From: CAZGRP01 sp964527995
GTDB lineage: Bacteria > Zhuqueibacterota > Zhuqueibacteria > Oceanimicrobiales > CAZGRP01
Reading direction: 5' to 3'
Assembly: GCA_964527995.1 (NCBI GenBank)
Contig: CAZGRP010000001.1
Span: 62,001 to 126,000 of the forward strand
DNA: 64,000 bases
Part shown: one piece after another, positions 62,967 through 64,000 of the stretch
How the letters are laid out: every line of letters starts with the position of its first letter
Position numbering within the stretch: position 1 is the first letter of the stretch
Translations under genes and position numbers: made by a program
The notes under the pieces: model-generated
Database searches by the model: none
The model's input: the letters and a program-made list of their open reading frames with translations, nothing else
Told to the model about the DNA's origin: nothing

Positions 62967-63956
62967 ATGAAAAGCACATCTATCTTGAGGTACCGGGCAC
63001 CGGGGCTCCTGTTCAATCGCACCCATGCAGCCTTTTTGGCGTTCCTGCTCGCCCTATGGACAACGGCGATTCTCGTGGCTCGCGGCGGTGAGCCGGCCGA
63101 GCAGATCAAGATTGCAGCGGAAGTGGACCGAACAGCGGTGCCGCTCAATCGCACCGTGCGTCTCAAAGTGACCGCCTCCTGGGAAGGTGCGCTGGATCGC
63201 TTTGAGGTGGAGCCGCCGCCGACGCCTGAGCTCAGCAACCTGGAGGTGGTCGGCAGCGCTTCTTCGAATTGGGTTGGAGAGGAGGACGGAGTACCGACCG
63301 CCGTCAAGACCTATGAGTACACTCTGCGGCCTAAGGAGTTGGGGATGGCCTACATCGAGCCGGTGCAACTGCGCTACACCGAGAAAGGGGACTCTCTCGC
63401 CCACACTCTGGAGACCGGTCGACTTGCCGTCGAAGTCGTCGAACCGGTGGCTGAGCGCAGGAGCCGCTCGATGTGGATGTGGCTGCCCGTGCCGGTGGTG
63501 CTCTTGCTGACAGGAGCAGGTCTGTGGATTTGGCGCCGGAGGCTTCGGGCGGCTCGCGAGGCAGTGGTGGAAGAAGAACAACCCATTGAGGAGCGCTTTC
63601 TGGAGGAACTCAAGAACGACATCCAGACCGGAGCCCCGGACTTGCAGAACGATTTCGCCAAACTGTCGCGCCTCCTGCGGAGGTATCTGGGCGAGCGGTA
63701 TGAACTTCCCACCCTGGGGGTGTCTTCAAACGAGCTGATCAACAGCCTTCAGGCGACTTCTCTCGGGGGCGCGCAACTGGAGCGCGTGCAGGAGGTGTTG
63801 AGCATCTGTGACCTGGCCAAGTTTTCAGGTGGCGGTTCATCTGAAGCCGATCTGTTGCGTGCCTACACGCTGGTCGAGACGCTCCTGCAAGAACATCGGG
63901 AGGCCCGCAGCCAGGCCGCGGCTCAGGGCAGCGAGCCGGTGACAAGCGCCCCATGA
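62967..63956 (+). CDS. BatD-like / DUF4381-like membrane protein
   Basis: 329 residues: N-terminal membrane segment (AAFLAFLLALWTTAILVA), a periplasmic Ig-like domain (~45-155; AAEVDRTAVPLNRTVRLKVT, KTYEYTLRPKELGMAYIEPV) typical of BatD/oxygen-tolerance proteins, a transmembrane helix (WLPVPVVLLLTGAGLWIW) and a cytosolic helical C-terminus. Such proteins sit in gene clusters with MoxR ATPases and DUF58/VWA proteins. The next ORF starts in an ATGA overlap, in line with an operon continuing past the window. Confidence 0.75.
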   Translation: MKSTSILRYRAPGLLFNRTHAAFLAFLLALWTTAILVARGGEPAEQIKIAAEVDRTAVPLNRTVRLKVTASWEGALDRFEVEPPPTPELSNLEVVGSASSNWVGEEDGVPTAVKTYEYTLRPKELGMAYIEPVQLRYTEKGDSLAHTLETGRLAVEVVEPVAERRSRSMWMWLPVPVVLLLTGAGLWIWRRRLRAAREAVVEEEQPIEERFLEELKNDIQTGAPDLQNDFAKLSRLLRRYLGERYELPTLGVSSNELINSLQATSLGGAQLERVQEVLSICDLAKFSGGGSSEADLLRAYTLVETLLQEHREARSQAAAQGSEPVTSAP

Positions 63957-64000
63957 AGAGTGCGTTCATACGGCAGGACAAACGAAGATGCATACGTGAA
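63953..64000 (+). CDS. Start of the next gene, cut off by the window edge
   Basis: ATG at 63953 overlaps the stop of the BatD-like gene (ATGA) and stays open for 16 codons to the end. Too short to identify. Translational coupling suggests a Bat/Mox-type partner, but this is inference. Confidence 0.5.
   Translation, partial: MKSAFIRQDKRRCIRE

Overview
The window reads as a GC-rich chromosomal segment of an uncultured diderm (Gram-negative) bacterium. Support: an LPS heptosyltransferase-type GT9 enzyme, a type IV pilus secretin set, an outer-membrane barrel protein, a BamD/YbgF-like lipoprotein and two periplasmic HtrA proteases. I cannot name the phylum; gene content would fit a candidate phylum near the FCB group, but that is only an inference. 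Every gene I can support lies on the + strand. I see no insertion sequence, prophage or CRISPR array.

Layout. 1-1865: two-gene acyl-CoA (methylmalonyl-CoA type) mutase, 5' end cut off. 1869-9795: sulfur assimilation in two transcription units. Unit A: sulfite reductase, APS reductase, and the two siroheme enzymes. Unit B: rhodanese, JAMM peptidase, and a CysO-like/E1/rhodanese fusion. Each unit is headed by the same cassette: a strong sigma-70 promoter (TTGACA, 17 bp spacer), a short ORF rich in Cys codons, a conserved GGGAGGTrGTGGATGATCTA element, and an intrinsic terminator. Alternative base pairing can be drawn in both. I interpret these as a duplicated cysteine-responsive attenuator and regard it as the main discovery of the window. 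9877-12531: a broken RelE-like toxin, a membrane-anchored linalool dehydratase/isomerase-like protein, MoaC. 12776-18470: LeuD-like, thiolase, 3-hydroxyacyl-CoA dehydrogenase, enoyl-CoA hydratase, LeuA-like synthase (acyl-CoA and 2-oxoacid metabolism). 18637-25179: a DUF5658 membrane protein and three sensor kinases. 25292-34010: polyprenyl diphosphate synthase, UDP-glucuronate decarboxylase-like, heptosyltransferase, RsfS, ArgRS, PfkB kinase, YjbQ, LarC, ECF-type ATPase. 34016-40275: pilMN (fused)-pilO-pilP-pilQ-pilT. 40560-46177: outer-membrane barrel, ComF, GAPDH, TPI, SecG, tRNA-Leu(GAG), TPR protein. 46482-52559: an unusual signalling island (DHp-like small protein with Asp in place of His, STAND-like ATPase/TPR, TPR protein, tandem CMD protein, STAS-HATPase fusion). 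52801-61967: protein quality control (small membrane protein, YugP-type protease, HtrA, Hsp20, DnaJ-like, DnaJ, HtrA, DnaK). 62177-64000: TPR lipoprotein, BatD-like protein, start of the next gene.

How it fits together: sulfate-derived APS is reduced to sulfite and sulfide by siroheme- and Fe-S-dependent enzymes made in unit A, and unit B supplies a protein-thiocarboxylate route that could carry sulfur to cysteine. Both are predicted to be released from termination when Cys-tRNA is scarce. The rest is mostly housekeeping and envelope functions, with some unusual domain fusions (CysO-E1-rhodanese, PilM-PilN, STAS-HATPase).
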